From NCBI RefSeq assembly GCF_022808935.1, contig NZ_JAKZFR010000003.1:248001-312000 (forward strand): a stretch of DNA of 64,000 nucleotides. Reading direction: 5' to 3'. Source of the DNA: Geothrix sp. SG200 (GTDB lineage Bacteria > Acidobacteriota > Holophagae > Holophagales > Holophagaceae). Under the pieces are notes generated by a model that was given only the letters and a program-made list of their open reading frames with translations, ran no database searches and was not told the DNA's origin. Numbering within the stretch: position 1 is the first letter of the stretch; every line of letters starts with the position of its first letter. This document shows positions 39,000 through 47,618 of this stretch, piece by piece. The position numbers and the translations under genes were made by a program.

Positions 39000-41543
39000 T
39001 CACTCCGCCTCGACCAGCACTTCGCGCGGTTTCCCCGCGCCGCGGTCCGGCCCCACGATGCCCTCCTCCTCCATGCGGTCGATGAGTCGCGCGGCGCGGC
39101 CGTAGCCGAGGTTGAGCTTGCGCTGGAGGAGGCTGGTGCTGGCCTTGCGCTCCCGCTTCACCACGGCGAGGGCCCGGACGTAGATGTCATCGCCGCCGCC
39201 CATCTCCGCCTCGTCGAAGAGGGCGGTCTCCTCCTCGGTCTCCATGGCGCTGACGAGGGATTGGTTGTAGTCGGGCCGGCCGCGCTCCCGCAGCCAGGTC
39301 ACGAGGCGCAGGGTCTCGTCCTCCGTGAGGAAGGGGGCGTGGATGCGCCGGGGATGGCTGGCGCCGTTGGGGAGGAACAGCGCGTCGCCGGCGCCCAGCA
39401 GCTGCTCGCCACCGCCGGAATCCAGGATGGTGCGGCTGTCGATCTTGGTGCGCACGCGGTAGCTGAGGCGGCTGGGCAGGTTGGCCTTGATGACGCCCGT
39501 GACCACGTCCACCGAGGGCCGCTGGGTGGCGAGGATGAGGTGGATGCCCACGGCGCGGGCCTTCTGGGCGATGCGGGCGATGCTGTCCTCCACCTCGCTG
39601 CGGGCCACCATCATGAGGTCCGCCAGCTCGTCGATGACCACCACCACGTGCGGCATGGGGTCCAGCACCGCGGGCCGGTCCGGCCAGCGCGGATTGGGCG
39701 TGCGCTCGGAGATGTCCAGGCTTCCGCCGGCGTCGGTGATTTTGGTGTTGAAGCCCTTGAGGTCGCGCACGCTGAGCAGGGCCAGCCGGCGGTAGCGGTC
39801 CTCCATCTGGGCCACCACCCACTTCAGCACGCGGCCCGCCTCCTTCATGTCCGTGACCACCGGCGCCCACAGGTGCGGGATGTCCTCGTAGACGCCCAGC
39901 TCCACCATCTTCGGGTCCACGAGGATGAGCTTCACCTCGTCGGGCAGGGCGCGCACGAGGCAGGAGCAGATCATGGCGTTCACGCCCACACTCTTGCCGC
40001 TGCCGGTGCTGCCGCCGATGAGCAGGTGGGGCATCTTGTTGAGGTCGGCCACCACGGGCTTGCCCGCGATGTCCTTGCCGAGCGCCAGCTGGAGCAGCCC
40101 CGGCGCGTCGCGGAAGGCGGGGCTGTCGATGACCTCGCGGAAGGTGATGATCTCCCGCTTGGGGTTGGGCACTTCGATGCCCACCAGGTTCTTGCCTGGG
40201 ATGCGGTCCATGCGCACAGCTTCAGCCTGCAGGGCCAGGGCGAGATCCTCCTCCATGCCCAGGATGCGGGACAGGGGGATGCCGGGATCGGGCTGGAACT
40301 CGAACACCGTGACCACGGGGCCGGGCTGCATGCCGGTGACGGCGCCCTTGATCTTGAATTCGGACAGTTTCTGTCCAATGACTTCCTTGATGGACTCCAG
40401 CGCCGCGAGGTCAGCCTTCGCGTGCTGTCCGGGCGGATCGAAGAGCCGGCGCGGGGGCAGGGTCTCCCGTGAGGCCGGGCCCGGTTCCGGATCGGGCGGC
40501 GGGGCGGGCAGGGGGCGCGCCGGAGTGGGCTCGGTGAGGGGCAGCGGGGGCTGGACGATCTCCCGCCCGAAGCGGTCCTTGGCCACCTGGACCTTGGCCA
40601 CGGTGGGCTTCGGCTTGGGCGGCGGCGGGGCCTCGGCGAGCAGCTTGGCCCGGAAGGGGGCGTCGGCGGGCAGGGGGGGCGTCGGTGCGGAGGTGGGGAG
40701 CGGCTGCGCGTCGATCAGGGTCTGGGTGGCATCGAGGTTGATGGACTGAATGGGCGGAAGCAGGTCCTCGGCGCGGACGAGGGGCTGCTTCCTGCGGACC
40801 TCTGCCGTCTCCAACTCGGCCTTCAGGAGGGCCTCCCGCTGGGCCTCCAGGGCCTCCTGGCGCTGGGCCAGGGCCAGCAGGGCCGCGCCATCCGCCGCGT
40901 CCAGGTCCGGCTGGTCCGGGTTGCGGCCGCGGAGGAAGGGCCGCCTCACCATGCCGAGGAAACCCTGGAAACCCTTCGCCGGCATGGGCTTCACCCAGGG
41001 CCAGGCGGTCTCGCCCAGCCAGCGGTGCAGCAGCCTGCCGATGCCGCGCGTCACGGAGGGGGCCAGGACGAGGGCGCAGGTGAGCATCACCAAGGCCAGG
41101 AAGAGGGGCAGGCCGACGGGCCCCAGGAGGTGGCGCTGGGCAGGCCACAGGGTGCTTCCCAGCCAGCCGCCCCAGCGGATCTCCACGGTGCCCACGCCAT
41201 CGAGGCCCGGCCAGGACCGGCTGCCGAAGGCGCCGAGGGCCGTCCAGACCGCCAGGGCCAGGCCCAGCCAGGCCAGGCGGCCGGGCCAGCGGTGGCCCTC
41301 CCGGGGCCAGGCTTCCCAGAGCAGGTAGGGCGGGACGATCCAGGCGCCCATGCCCATGAGGGTCTGGAGCAGGCCTGCGATGGTGGCCCCGACGGTGCCG
41401 CAGAGGTTCTGCACGCCCGCCACGGCGGCGCCCTGGGTGAAGGGGTGCGGGTCCAGTGGATGGAAGCTGGCCAGCGAGAGCAGCAGCACCAGGGCCACGA
41501 AGCCCAGTCCTGCCCTCAGCATCCAACGGCCGATCCCCTGCAA
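39000..41543 (-). CDS. ftsK: DNA translocase FtsK/SpoIIIE
   Basis: An 847-residue septal DNA pump that resolves chromosomes at division. Four N-terminal helices (about 8-175) are followed by a Pro-rich linker (about 260-370), then the alpha and beta RecA-like motor with Walker A GGSTGSGKS (K517) and Walker B VVVIDELADL. The C-terminal gamma winged helix (LLQRKLNLGYGRAARLIDRME) reads KOPS-type sequences. The start is taken as TTG 41543, with GGAGG a few bases upstream; an ATG seven codons later (41522) has a poorer Shine-Dalgarno. Confidence 0.95.
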   Translation of the reverse strand: MQGIGRWMLRAGLGFVALVLLLSLASFHPLDPHPFTQGAAVAGVQNLCGTVGATIAGLLQTLMGMGAWIVPPYLLWEAWPREGHRWPGRLAWLGLALAVWTALGAFGSRSWPGLDGVGTVEIRWGGWLGSTLWPAQRHLLGPVGLPLFLALVMLTCALVLAPSVTRGIGRLLHRWLGETAWPWVKPMPAKGFQGFLGMVRRPFLRGRNPDQPDLDAADGAALLALAQRQEALEAQREALLKAELETAEVRRKQPLVRAEDLLPPIQSINLDATQTLIDAQPLPTSAPTPPLPADAPFRAKLLAEAPPPPKPKPTVAKVQVAKDRFGREIVQPPLPLTEPTPARPLPAPPPDPEPGPASRETLPPRRLFDPPGQHAKADLAALESIKEVIGQKLSEFKIKGAVTGMQPGPVVTVFEFQPDPGIPLSRILGMEEDLALALQAEAVRMDRIPGKNLVGIEVPNPKREIITFREVIDSPAFRDAPGLLQLALGKDIAGKPVVADLNKMPHLLIGGSTGSGKSVGVNAMICSCLVRALPDEVKLILVDPKMVELGVYEDIPHLWAPVVTDMKEAGRVLKWVVAQMEDRYRRLALLSVRDLKGFNTKITDAGGSLDISERTPNPRWPDRPAVLDPMPHVVVVIDELADLMMVARSEVEDSIARIAQKARAVGIHLILATQRPSVDVVTGVIKANLPSRLSYRVRTKIDSRTILDSGGGEQLLGAGDALFLPNGASHPRRIHAPFLTEDETLRLVTWLRERGRPDYNQSLVSAMETEEETALFDEAEMGGGDDIYVRALAVVKRERKASTSLLQRKLNLGYGRAARLIDRMEEEGIVGPDRGAGKPREVLVEAE

Positions 41544-41591
41544 CGCGCCTCCAAGGTGACTGGGCTTCAGTGTAGCCCAGGGGCGCGGCGC

Positions 41592-43052
41592 TCAGCGGGA
41601 CTGGGGCGCGGGGGTCGGAGATTGCAGGAAGGCCAGGCGCAGCTGCGGGTTCCAGGCGGGCTTGCCGAGGTCGTGCAGGAAGGCGCTGACCGGCACGAAG
41701 GCCCAGCCTTCCCGTCGCGCGCGGTCCATGAAGGCCCCCAGCCCCGCGGAGGGCCGGTCCTTCTCGGCCCGCTCCGAGCCCAGGTGCATGAGCACGATGA
41801 GGCCGTCGCCATCGCGGTCCAGGCGCTGCCTGAGGCGCTGGAGGATGGCATCGCCGCTGCGGTACAGGCGGCGCTCCTTCGGTGTCGCCCAGTCCAGGGT
41901 GTCCGCGCCTTCGCTCCAGCCCACGTGGCGGTAGCCCAGTTCCTCGGCCCACCGGCGGATCTCGGCGGTCTGCTCGCCGTAGGGCGCCCGCCAGTAGGGA
42001 TCCATGGGGCGGCCGAGGAGGCGCACCAGGGCCGCATCGGCCTCCAGAAGTTCCCCCTGCACCCGCTCCTTGGTCCACTTGGGATCGCGCTTCATGCCCG
42101 GCGCGAAGTGGGGATGGTTCATGGTGTGGTTGCCCAGCTCGTGACCTTCCGCCGCCATGCGCTTCACCAGGGCCGGAAAGTGCTGGATGAAGGCGCCCGT
42201 GAGGAAGATGGTGGTGTGCACGCCCCGGGCCTTCAGGGCATCGAGGATCTCGGTGGCGACCTCGGCATTGGAGCCGCCATCGAAGCTGAGGAGCAGCCGC
42301 TTCTGTCCCCCGGGGCCGCGGGTGAGGTTGAGCGCCTCGCCCATCCCGGGCCAGGGGCCTGCCCCCGGGGCCGGCGCCGCGGCGCGGGGGAGAAGGAACG
42401 GAGTGGGGCTCGGGAGGGGAGTGACCCGATCCGGGGCCACGGCGGGCAATCCGGGCAAGGCTTTCGGAGGCCGGGCGGGCACGATGGCGGGGCCCACCTC
42501 GGCCCGGGCCGGCAGGATGGCGGGGCTCACCTTGGCCCGGGCCGGAAGGACGGGGCTCACCTGGGCCTGGGCAGGCGGATCGGCATGCCGCGCCTTGGGT
42601 GGGATCGCGGAAGCGGCGCGGGTGCTGGGTTTCGGGGGCGCGACCCTGGCCGGCGGAGGCAGCACGAACTCGAAGCGGGCCAGGATCTGGCCAGAGGCGG
42701 TGCGCAGCAGGGCGGTCTCGCCCACGGGGGGCCGGAAAAGCTCCCAGCGCACGGGGCCGGCTTCGGCGAAGCGGGCCTCCCGGATGGAGCGCCCCTCCAG
42801 CACCAGCTCCGCGGGTGAGGCCAGCTCGCCCTCCAGGATGGCCAGCCCCCCCACGGGGCGCCAGGACCAGTCCTTCCGGGCCGAGGTGGCGGGCCTGGGT
42901 GGGGGAGCGGGCCGCGAAGCCGCCTCCCGGGCCGCCTGGCGCCCGCAGCCCGTCAAGGCCAGGAACAGGCCCAGGAAGAGCCCCGAGCCCAGGCCTGTGC
43001 ACATGCCCATCCGCAGACTCGGGCCCGGACCTGGCCTGCGTGCGGGTCTCAT
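41592..43052 (-). CDS. Polysaccharide deacetylase lipoprotein (NodB fold)
   Basis: A 486-residue protein whose lipoprotein signal ends in LALTGC. A Pro/Ala linker contains an approximately 11-residue repeat (PARAKVSPAIL, PARAEVGPAIV). The NodB domain covers about 280-486. Motif 1 is SFDGGS, with Gly where most families have the second Asp. Motif 2 is HTMNH, motif 3 RAPYG, and a later motif LMHLGS. The FDGGS variant recurs in other deacetylases, so it may still be active. The likely substrate is cell-wall or surface polysaccharide. The start overlaps the QueD-like stop as ATGA. Confidence 0.85.
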   Translation of the reverse strand: MRPARRPGPGPSLRMGMCTGLGSGLFLGLFLALTGCGRQAAREAASRPAPPPRPATSARKDWSWRPVGGLAILEGELASPAELVLEGRSIREARFAEAGPVRWELFRPPVGETALLRTASGQILARFEFVLPPPARVAPPKPSTRAASAIPPKARHADPPAQAQVSPVLPARAKVSPAILPARAEVGPAIVPARPPKALPGLPAVAPDRVTPLPSPTPFLLPRAAAPAPGAGPWPGMGEALNLTRGPGGQKRLLLSFDGGSNAEVATEILDALKARGVHTTIFLTGAFIQHFPALVKRMAAEGHELGNHTMNHPHFAPGMKRDPKWTKERVQGELLEADAALVRLLGRPMDPYWRAPYGEQTAEIRRWAEELGYRHVGWSEGADTLDWATPKERRLYRSGDAILQRLRQRLDRDGDGLIVLMHLGSERAEKDRPSAGLGAFMDRARREGWAFVPVSAFLHDLGKPAWNPQLRLAFLQSPTPAPQSR

Positions 43053-43399
43053 GACGTGGCGTCTCCCCGGCAGAGCGCCCAGTAGTTGGCCTTTTCCCTG
43101 ATTCTCACGCTGTGCGGGTGCAGGTCCGCCTCCCGCAGATGCTCGAAGGCCCACTCGGCCAGGGCCTCGGCGGTGGGGTTCCGCCCATCCAGCGGGGAAA
43201 GGGTGTTCAGCAGGTGGTAGTCCACGGCTTCCAGCCAGGCATCCAGGGCCTTGGCGAAGGCCGCCTCGTCCGCTTCGGAGACCAGCTCGACCGTGGCCTC
43301 GACTTCCCAGTTGTGCCCGTGCCGATCCTCCTGGAATCCAGGAAGGTTGTGGAAATGATCGGCCACGAAGGGGCGTCGGAGGGAGAGGGTGAAAGGCAT
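43049..43399 (-). CDS. 6-pyruvoyl-tetrahydropterin synthase/QueD-like protein lacking the catalytic Cys
   Basis: A 116-residue T-fold protein. Zinc ligands are preserved (ADHF near residue 14 and the HGHNWEVE pair), as are DYHLLNTL and NPTAE. The catalytic Cys normally four residues before HGH is replaced (QEDRHGH), and the only Cys is near the C-terminus. It may therefore not be a standard queuosine-pathway QueD. It is coupled by a 4-base overlap to the deacetylase gene, and no other que genes are nearby. Confidence 0.8.
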   Translation of the reverse strand: MPFTLSLRRPFVADHFHNLPGFQEDRHGHNWEVEATVELVSEADEAAFAKALDAWLEAVDYHLLNTLSPLDGRNPTAEALAEWAFEHLREADLHPHSVRIREKANYWALCRGDATS

Positions 43400-43448
43400 G
43401 GCTGAGTATAGCTATCGGCCATGGACCTGCGGACATGAGGAACGGCGA

Positions 43449-44120
43449 TCAAGGCTCGGCCGTCGGACCCAGCTCCGCGCGGAGCGCGGTCAGGTAGGCG
43501 GTCATGACCGCCTGGCGGGCCCCGGCGCGGCGGCGTCCCGCGGCGGTGGTCATGCCGGCGGCGAGCTTGAGGAGCTTCCGCTCGAAGTGGTCCAGGCTCC
43601 AGGCCTTGTCATCCAGGTCGCGGCCCTCGGCCCAGGGGTCCTCCGGGTGCCATAGGCCGGCCCCGAAGCTGGCGCCCGTGGCGAAGACCCGGGCGATGCC
43701 GATGGCGCCCAGGGCCTCCAGGCGGTCGGCGTCCTGCAGCACGGCGGCCTCCAGGCTGCCGGGAGACTCACCCCCGCTCCAGCTGTGAGTGGCCACGGCG
43801 GCGGCGATGGCCTCTGCCTTCGGCTCCAATCCCGGCGTCTCCCGGCACCACTGGGGCACCAGCTCCGCCGCCAGGCGGGCGGTGAGCGGCGACTCCGGGT
43901 GGTTCTTGGGGCGGTAGACCAGGTCGTGGAGCAGAGCGGCGGCCACGCAGACCTCCGCATCCGCGCCCTCCTCGGTGGCCAGGACGCCCGCCAGGCGCGC
44001 CACCCGCAGGATGTGGCCCAGGTCATGGGCGGCATCCCGGAGGAAGGGCTCGGCGGCCAGGTGGGCCCGAAGGCGCGCCAGCAGGGGCGCGGACCAGGGG
44101 AAGGCGGGGCTCGGCGTCAT
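43449..44120 (-). CDS. HD-domain phosphohydrolase (YedJ-like)
   Basis: A 223-residue predicted metal-dependent phosphohydrolase. The HD signature is visible as AHDLGHILRVARLA with AALLHDLVYRPKNHPES, and a later LQDADRLEALGAIGIAR motif is typical of the YedJ group. The substrate is unknown. It is divergent from the Bfd-like gene, with about 100 bases between. Confidence 0.87.
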   Translation of the reverse strand: MTPSPAFPWSAPLLARLRAHLAAEPFLRDAAHDLGHILRVARLAGVLATEEGADAEVCVAAALLHDLVYRPKNHPESPLTARLAAELVPQWCRETPGLEPKAEAIAAAVATHSWSGGESPGSLEAAVLQDADRLEALGAIGIARVFATGASFGAGLWHPEDPWAEGRDLDDKAWSLDHFERKLLKLAAGMTTAAGRRRAGARQAVMTAYLTALRAELGPTAEP

Positions 44121-44181
44121 GGTTCCAGCCTAATCCAGCGACCGTGGGCGGGGATTGTGGCGCAGATCACACATTTCAATA

Positions 44182-44209
44182 TTGAGACTCCTTCTCTTTT
44201 GATTAGAAT
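44182..44209 (+). promoter_or_regulatory. Sigma70-like promoter for the Bfd-like gene
   Basis: TTGAGA (44182-44187) and TAGAAT (44204-44209) are 16 bases apart in an AT-rich patch. The predicted transcript would begin near 44216, leaving a 12-base leader with GAGG before the ATG at 44228. Confidence 0.6.
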
Positions 44210-44227
44210 GGATTCGTGAGGTCGGGC

Positions 44228-44548
44228 ATGTATCTCTGCGTCTGCAACGCCATCACGGAGGACCAGGTCGTCTGGGCCGTGCGGGAGCGCGGCGCGGCGT
44301 CGGTGAAGGCGGTCTTCGAGGTCCTGGAGGCCAAGCCGGACTGCGGGCGCTGCCTGGGGGCCATGGCTGAGGCGGTGCTGGCCATCCGGGCCGGGGAGCC
44401 GGTGGGGGTGGCCCTGAATCCCTTGACGACGCCTTGGGGTTGCCGGGGCCGTTGCCGTCCGAATTGGGGCCCGACCATGGTCCCGGCTATGGTCCCGGCT
44501 ATGGGCCCGACCTGGGGCCTGTCGGCGGAGGTCGCCAAGGCCGGCTGA
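44228..44548 (+). CDS. bfd: Bacterioferritin-associated ferredoxin-like [2Fe-2S] protein with repeat tail
   Basis: A 106-residue protein. The first 60 residues are a BFD-like domain with four Cys (C4, C6, C39, C42; CVCN and CGRC) that bind a [2Fe-2S] cluster. It starts MYLCVCNAIT as in Bfd, which reduces bacterioferritin to release iron. The last 40 residues derive partly from a 12-bp tandem repeat (MVPA MVPA MGPT). The ATG at 44228 is preferred over an upstream GTG at 44216 because of the promoter position. It is followed by bfr. Confidence 0.85.
   Translation: MYLCVCNAITEDQVVWAVRERGAASVKAVFEVLEAKPDCGRCLGAMAEAVLAIRAGEPVGVALNPLTTPWGCRGRCRPNWGPTMVPAMVPAMGPTWGLSAEVAKAG
44465..44524. repeat. 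12-bp tandem repeat inside the Bfd-like gene
   Basis: Five units: TGGGGCCCGACC, ATGGTCCCGGCT, ATGGTCCCGGCT, ATGGGCCCGACC and TGGGGCCTGTCG. The second and third are identical. The period is four codons, so the reading frame is kept and the C-terminal tail is extended. Confidence 0.8.
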
Positions 44549-44607
44549 AATGCTTGTGAAGAACCGGCAAAGGTGGCTATGGTGAGGGCCTTTCCAGGGG
44601 AGGCCCC

Positions 44608-45084
44608 ATGCAAGGCGATGCGACCCTCATCCAGCACCTGAACCGGCTCCTCCGCAACGAACTCACGGCCATCAACCAGTACTTCCTCCACGCCCGCATG
44701 TGCCGCAACTGGGGCCTGAAGGAGCTGGGGGAGCACGAGTACCGGGAATCCATCGACGAGATGAAGCACGCCGACCGTCTCATCGAGCGGATCCTCTTCC
44801 TGGAGGGCCTGCCCAGCATGCAGGACCTGCACAAGCTGCGCATCGGCCAGAACCCCAAGGAGGTGCTGGAGGGGGACCTGGCCCTGGAGATGGACGCCAT
44901 GAAGGATCTGCGCGAGACCATCGCCTATGCGGAAGGCATCCGCGACTACGTGAGCCGCGACTTGGCCCAGGACATCCTTGAGAGTGAGGAGGAACACGTG
45001 GACTGGCTGGAGACCCAGCTCGACCTCATCGGGCAGATGGGCCTCCAGAACTTCGTCCAGCGGGCCGCGGGCGGCCTGTCCTGA
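44608..45084 (+). CDS. bfr: Bacterioferritin
   Basis: Iron-storage protein of 158 residues that assembles into a 24-subunit shell. Ferroxidase ligands are in place (E18 in [10 protein letters not shown]51 and H54 in DEMKHAD, E94, and E127/H130 in EEEHVDW). M52 matches the heme ligand. A GGGGAGG Shine-Dalgarno precedes the ATG. A weak promoter (TTGTGA 44554-44559, 18-base spacer, TATGGT 44578-44583) may add to read-through from the Bfd-like gene. Confidence 0.96.
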   Translation: MQGDATLIQHLNRLLRNELTAINQYFLHARMCRNWGLKELGEHEYRESIDEMKHADRLIERILFLEGLPSMQDLHKLRIGQNPKEVLEGDLALEMDAMKDLRETIAYAEGIRDYVSRDLAQDILESEEEHVDWLETQLDLIGQMGLQNFVQRAAGGLS

Positions 45085-45175
45085 CCGCCGGCCCCTGCCA
45101 TCGCAGTGGCCGCTGGCGGAGGGCGGTCCGCCCAGGGGATCATGGAGGGTGCCCCGAGGCACGCCTGGAGTGCCC

Positions 45176-46918
45176 ATGCGGTTCCTGAAGTCCCTGTTCT
45201 GCTCCGTTCTGCTGGCGGCGACCGCCTGGGCCCAGAAGGCTGATCCCTCCTTCGATGCGATCAAGAGCGTGAGCCTGGCCTTCCAGAAGGGAGCCGTGGT
45301 GCTCACGGTGCCGCCGGGCGCCCACCTGAAGGCCTCGTTCATGGAGGTGGCGAAGAAGGGCGGCGCCGGAACGCTGAAGGTGGGTCCCCTGCCCGCCACG
45401 GACGCCCAGGACGAGATCGGCGACGGCGTGTGGCATGGCACGGTGCGCATCCCCCTGCGCGGCGAGAGCCTCAGCGGCACCGTGAACCTGGAAGTGACCT
45501 ACCAGCCCTGCACCGAGGGCGAGGGTGGCGTCTGCTTCCCGCCGACGACGCGGACGCTGGAGGTGAGGGCGTCCGAGATTCCGGCTGCCGCGCCGGCGGT
45601 TGTGCCGGCGGAGAAACCTGCGGTTTCTCCGGTGGAAAAAACGGCAGAGCCGGCGACCCCTGCGGCTTCACCTTCTCCCGCGGCGCAGGCGGCTGCGCCT
45701 GCGCCTGTCTCCGAGCACTCGGGCCTGTTCTGGTCGCTGCTCCTGGTCTTCCTGGCGGGCATGGGGGCCTCGCTTACGCCCTGCGTGTACCCGATGATCC
45801 CCATCACCATGGCCATCGTGGGGGCCAAGGGCAGCGGCAAGGCCCGGGGCTTCGCGCTGTCAGCCATGCTGGTGCTGGGCATGGCGGTCACCTACACCAC
45901 GCTGGGCGTGCTGGCGGCACGCAGCGGCGCGGCCTTCGGGGCCTTCGCGCAGAAGCCTGCCTTCCTCATCCCTGTGTCCCTGCTCTTCGCGGCCTTCGCG
46001 CTCTCCCTCTTCGGGGCTTTCGAGATCGCCCTGCCCCAGGGGCTCGCCCTGAAGCTGCAGGGCGACGGCTCTCGCAAGGGCTTCGGCGGGGCTTTTCTCA
46101 TGGGCCTCGTGCTGGGACCCCTCTCGGCGCCCTGCGTGGGGCCCGTCATCGGCGCGGTGCTGGTGGGCATTGCCCAGCGGGGCGATGTCTTCATGGGCGG
46201 GCTCCAGCTCTTCGTCTTCGCCCTGGGCATGGGTGTGCTGTTCCTGACCGTGGGCACCTTCTCGGCGGCCCTGCCCAAGAGCGGCGACTGGCTCACGCGG
46301 TTCAAGCAGGGCATGGGCTTGGTGGTGCTGGGCTTCGCGGCCTGGAACGTGCGGCTCGTGGTGCCGGACTGGGCGAACTTCGCCATGTGGACCGTGGTGA
46401 TGCTCGCGGGCGCGGCCGTCTTCGGCGCCTTCGAGGCCGCCGCGGGCCTGGTGGGCCAGCTCCGCAAGGGCTTCGCCCTCCTGATGCTGGCGCTGGCCCT
46501 GCTGCTGGGCGTGCGCACCGTGGAGACCTTCCTGAAGGTGGACCTGCTGCCCAAGGGCGGCGCGGCGGCCGTGGCAGACGAACACGCCGGCTGGATGGAG
46601 CAGGATCTGGAAGGCGCACTGGCCAAGGCCAGGGCCGAAAAGAAGCTCGTGCTGGTGGACATCTACGCCGAGTGGTGCGCCCAGTGCAAGGAGCTGGACG
46701 AGAAGACCTGGCCCGACGCCTCCGTGAAGCAGTGGATGGCCCAGAACGCTGTGCCCATCCGCATCGACACCGACGCCAAGCGCAAGGATCTGGCCGCCAA
46801 ACTCCAGATACGCAGCTACCCGACGGTCCTCCTGCTGGACGCGGACGGCAGGGAGCTGCGTCGCATCCTGGGCTTCCAGAAGCCCGAGAGCATGAAGGCG
46901 TGGCTGGAGGGAAAGTGA
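45176..46918 (+). CDS. dsbD: Thiol:disulfide interchange protein DsbD
   Basis: A 580-residue protein that passes electrons from cytoplasmic thioredoxin to periplasmic partners. The signal peptide (to about 20) is followed by the N-terminal alpha domain with the redox Cys pair in YQPCTEGEGGVCFPP. An Ala/Pro linker leads to eight transmembrane helices carrying TPCVYP and SAPCVGP (membrane Cys pair), then a C-terminal thioredoxin domain with WCAQCK. Length and order are standard. Together with the TlpA-like proteins downstream it suggests active cytochrome c or periplasmic thiol maturation. Confidence 0.94.
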   Translation: MRFLKSLFCSVLLAATAWAQKADPSFDAIKSVSLAFQKGAVVLTVPPGAHLKASFMEVAKKGGAGTLKVGPLPATDAQDEIGDGVWHGTVRIPLRGESLSGTVNLEVTYQPCTEGEGGVCFPPTTRTLEVRASEIPAAAPAVVPAEKPAVSPVEKTAEPATPAASPSPAAQAAAPAPVSEHSGLFWSLLLVFLAGMGASLTPCVYPMIPITMAIVGAKGSGKARGFALSAMLVLGMAVTYTTLGVLAARSGAAFGAFAQKPAFLIPVSLLFAAFALSLFGAFEIALPQGLALKLQGDGSRKGFGGAFLMGLVLGPLSAPCVGPVIGAVLVGIAQRGDVFMGGLQLFVFALGMGVLFLTVGTFSAALPKSGDWLTRFKQGMGLVVLGFAAWNVRLVVPDWANFAMWTVVMLAGAAVFGAFEAAAGLVGQLRKGFALLMLALALLLGVRTVETFLKVDLLPKGGAAAVADEHAGWMEQDLEGALAKARAEKKLVLVDIYAEWCAQCKELDEKTWPDASVKQWMAQNAVPIRIDTDAKRKDLAAKLQIRSYPTVLLLDADGRELRRILGFQKPESMKAWLEGK

Positions 46919-46934
46919 GGGGAGGCGGCCTCGC

Positions 46935-47528
46935 CTAGAAACGCCAGGCCGCGCCCGCGCTCACGCGGACGAGGCGATGGGACAGCACCCGGGGGAACAG
47001 GCTCCCGTCCAGGCGCAGGAGCCACTGCTTGCCGAGCGGCGCTTCGACTCCGACGCCGAGGTGGGGGGTGAAGCCCGAGGTGGTGGTCTCGCCCGAATCC
47101 TTCAGGAAGACGTAGCCCTCGCCCCTGGTGGCGGTCCAGTAGGCCACCCCGGCGCGGCCGTAGGCAGACGCGGAACCGAGGGGAAGCCAGGCCATCCCCG
47201 TGAGGCTGGTGGTGCAGACGTCCCGGTCCTCCGGAACCCCACCGGCGATCACCGTGAAGTCCCCATAGAAGGTCTGGTCGATCTCGAAGCCCCAGGTCCG
47301 GCGCCAGCGCCCCCCTCCGTAGAGCGCGAAACCGGCCGTGGTGCGGGAATCCGGGGCCCCAGCGACAGGGAAGGCGGGCTTGTAGTCCGCCCAGACGAGT
47401 GAGAGTCCGACGAACCCCTCCCAATCCGGCTTCAGGGCCGGTTCCTGCCCGTGGAGCGGGAGGGCCAGGAGAAAGACGAGTGCCCCGCGCGATACGGCGG
47501 CGGGGCGGGCTGGCGAAGGCATGGCCAT
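46935..47528 (-). CDS. Predicted outer-membrane beta-barrel protein
   Basis: A 197-residue protein with a signal peptide ending near LPLHGQE. Amphipathic strands rich in Gly and aromatics follow (GFALYGGGRW, TWGFEIDQTFYGDF, SAYGRAGVAYWTA), ending in Phe as outer-membrane proteins do (AGAAWRF). It is probably a small 8-strand barrel. The start is ATG 47528, with GGGGGAT upstream. Family unknown. Confidence 0.7.
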   Translation of the reverse strand: MAMPSPARPAAVSRGALVFLLALPLHGQEPALKPDWEGFVGLSLVWADYKPAFPVAGAPDSRTTAGFALYGGGRWRRTWGFEIDQTFYGDFTVIAGGVPEDRDVCTTSLTGMAWLPLGSASAYGRAGVAYWTATRGEGYVFLKDSGETTTSGFTPHLGVGVEAPLGKQWLLRLDGSLFPRVLSHRLVRVSAGAAWRF

Positions 47529-47618
47529 GGGATCCCCCAGCTCTGAACCTCCAGATGCGGGGAACATAACCCATGAATCATCAATGCGCAAATCCCCAGG
47601 CGGGGGTGGCCGCCGCCC

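Noticed and set aside
41744-42600. Tandem repeat in the deacetylase linker as a possible CRISPR-like array
   Set aside because: The units are in frame, Pro/Ala coding and continuous, with no unique spacers.
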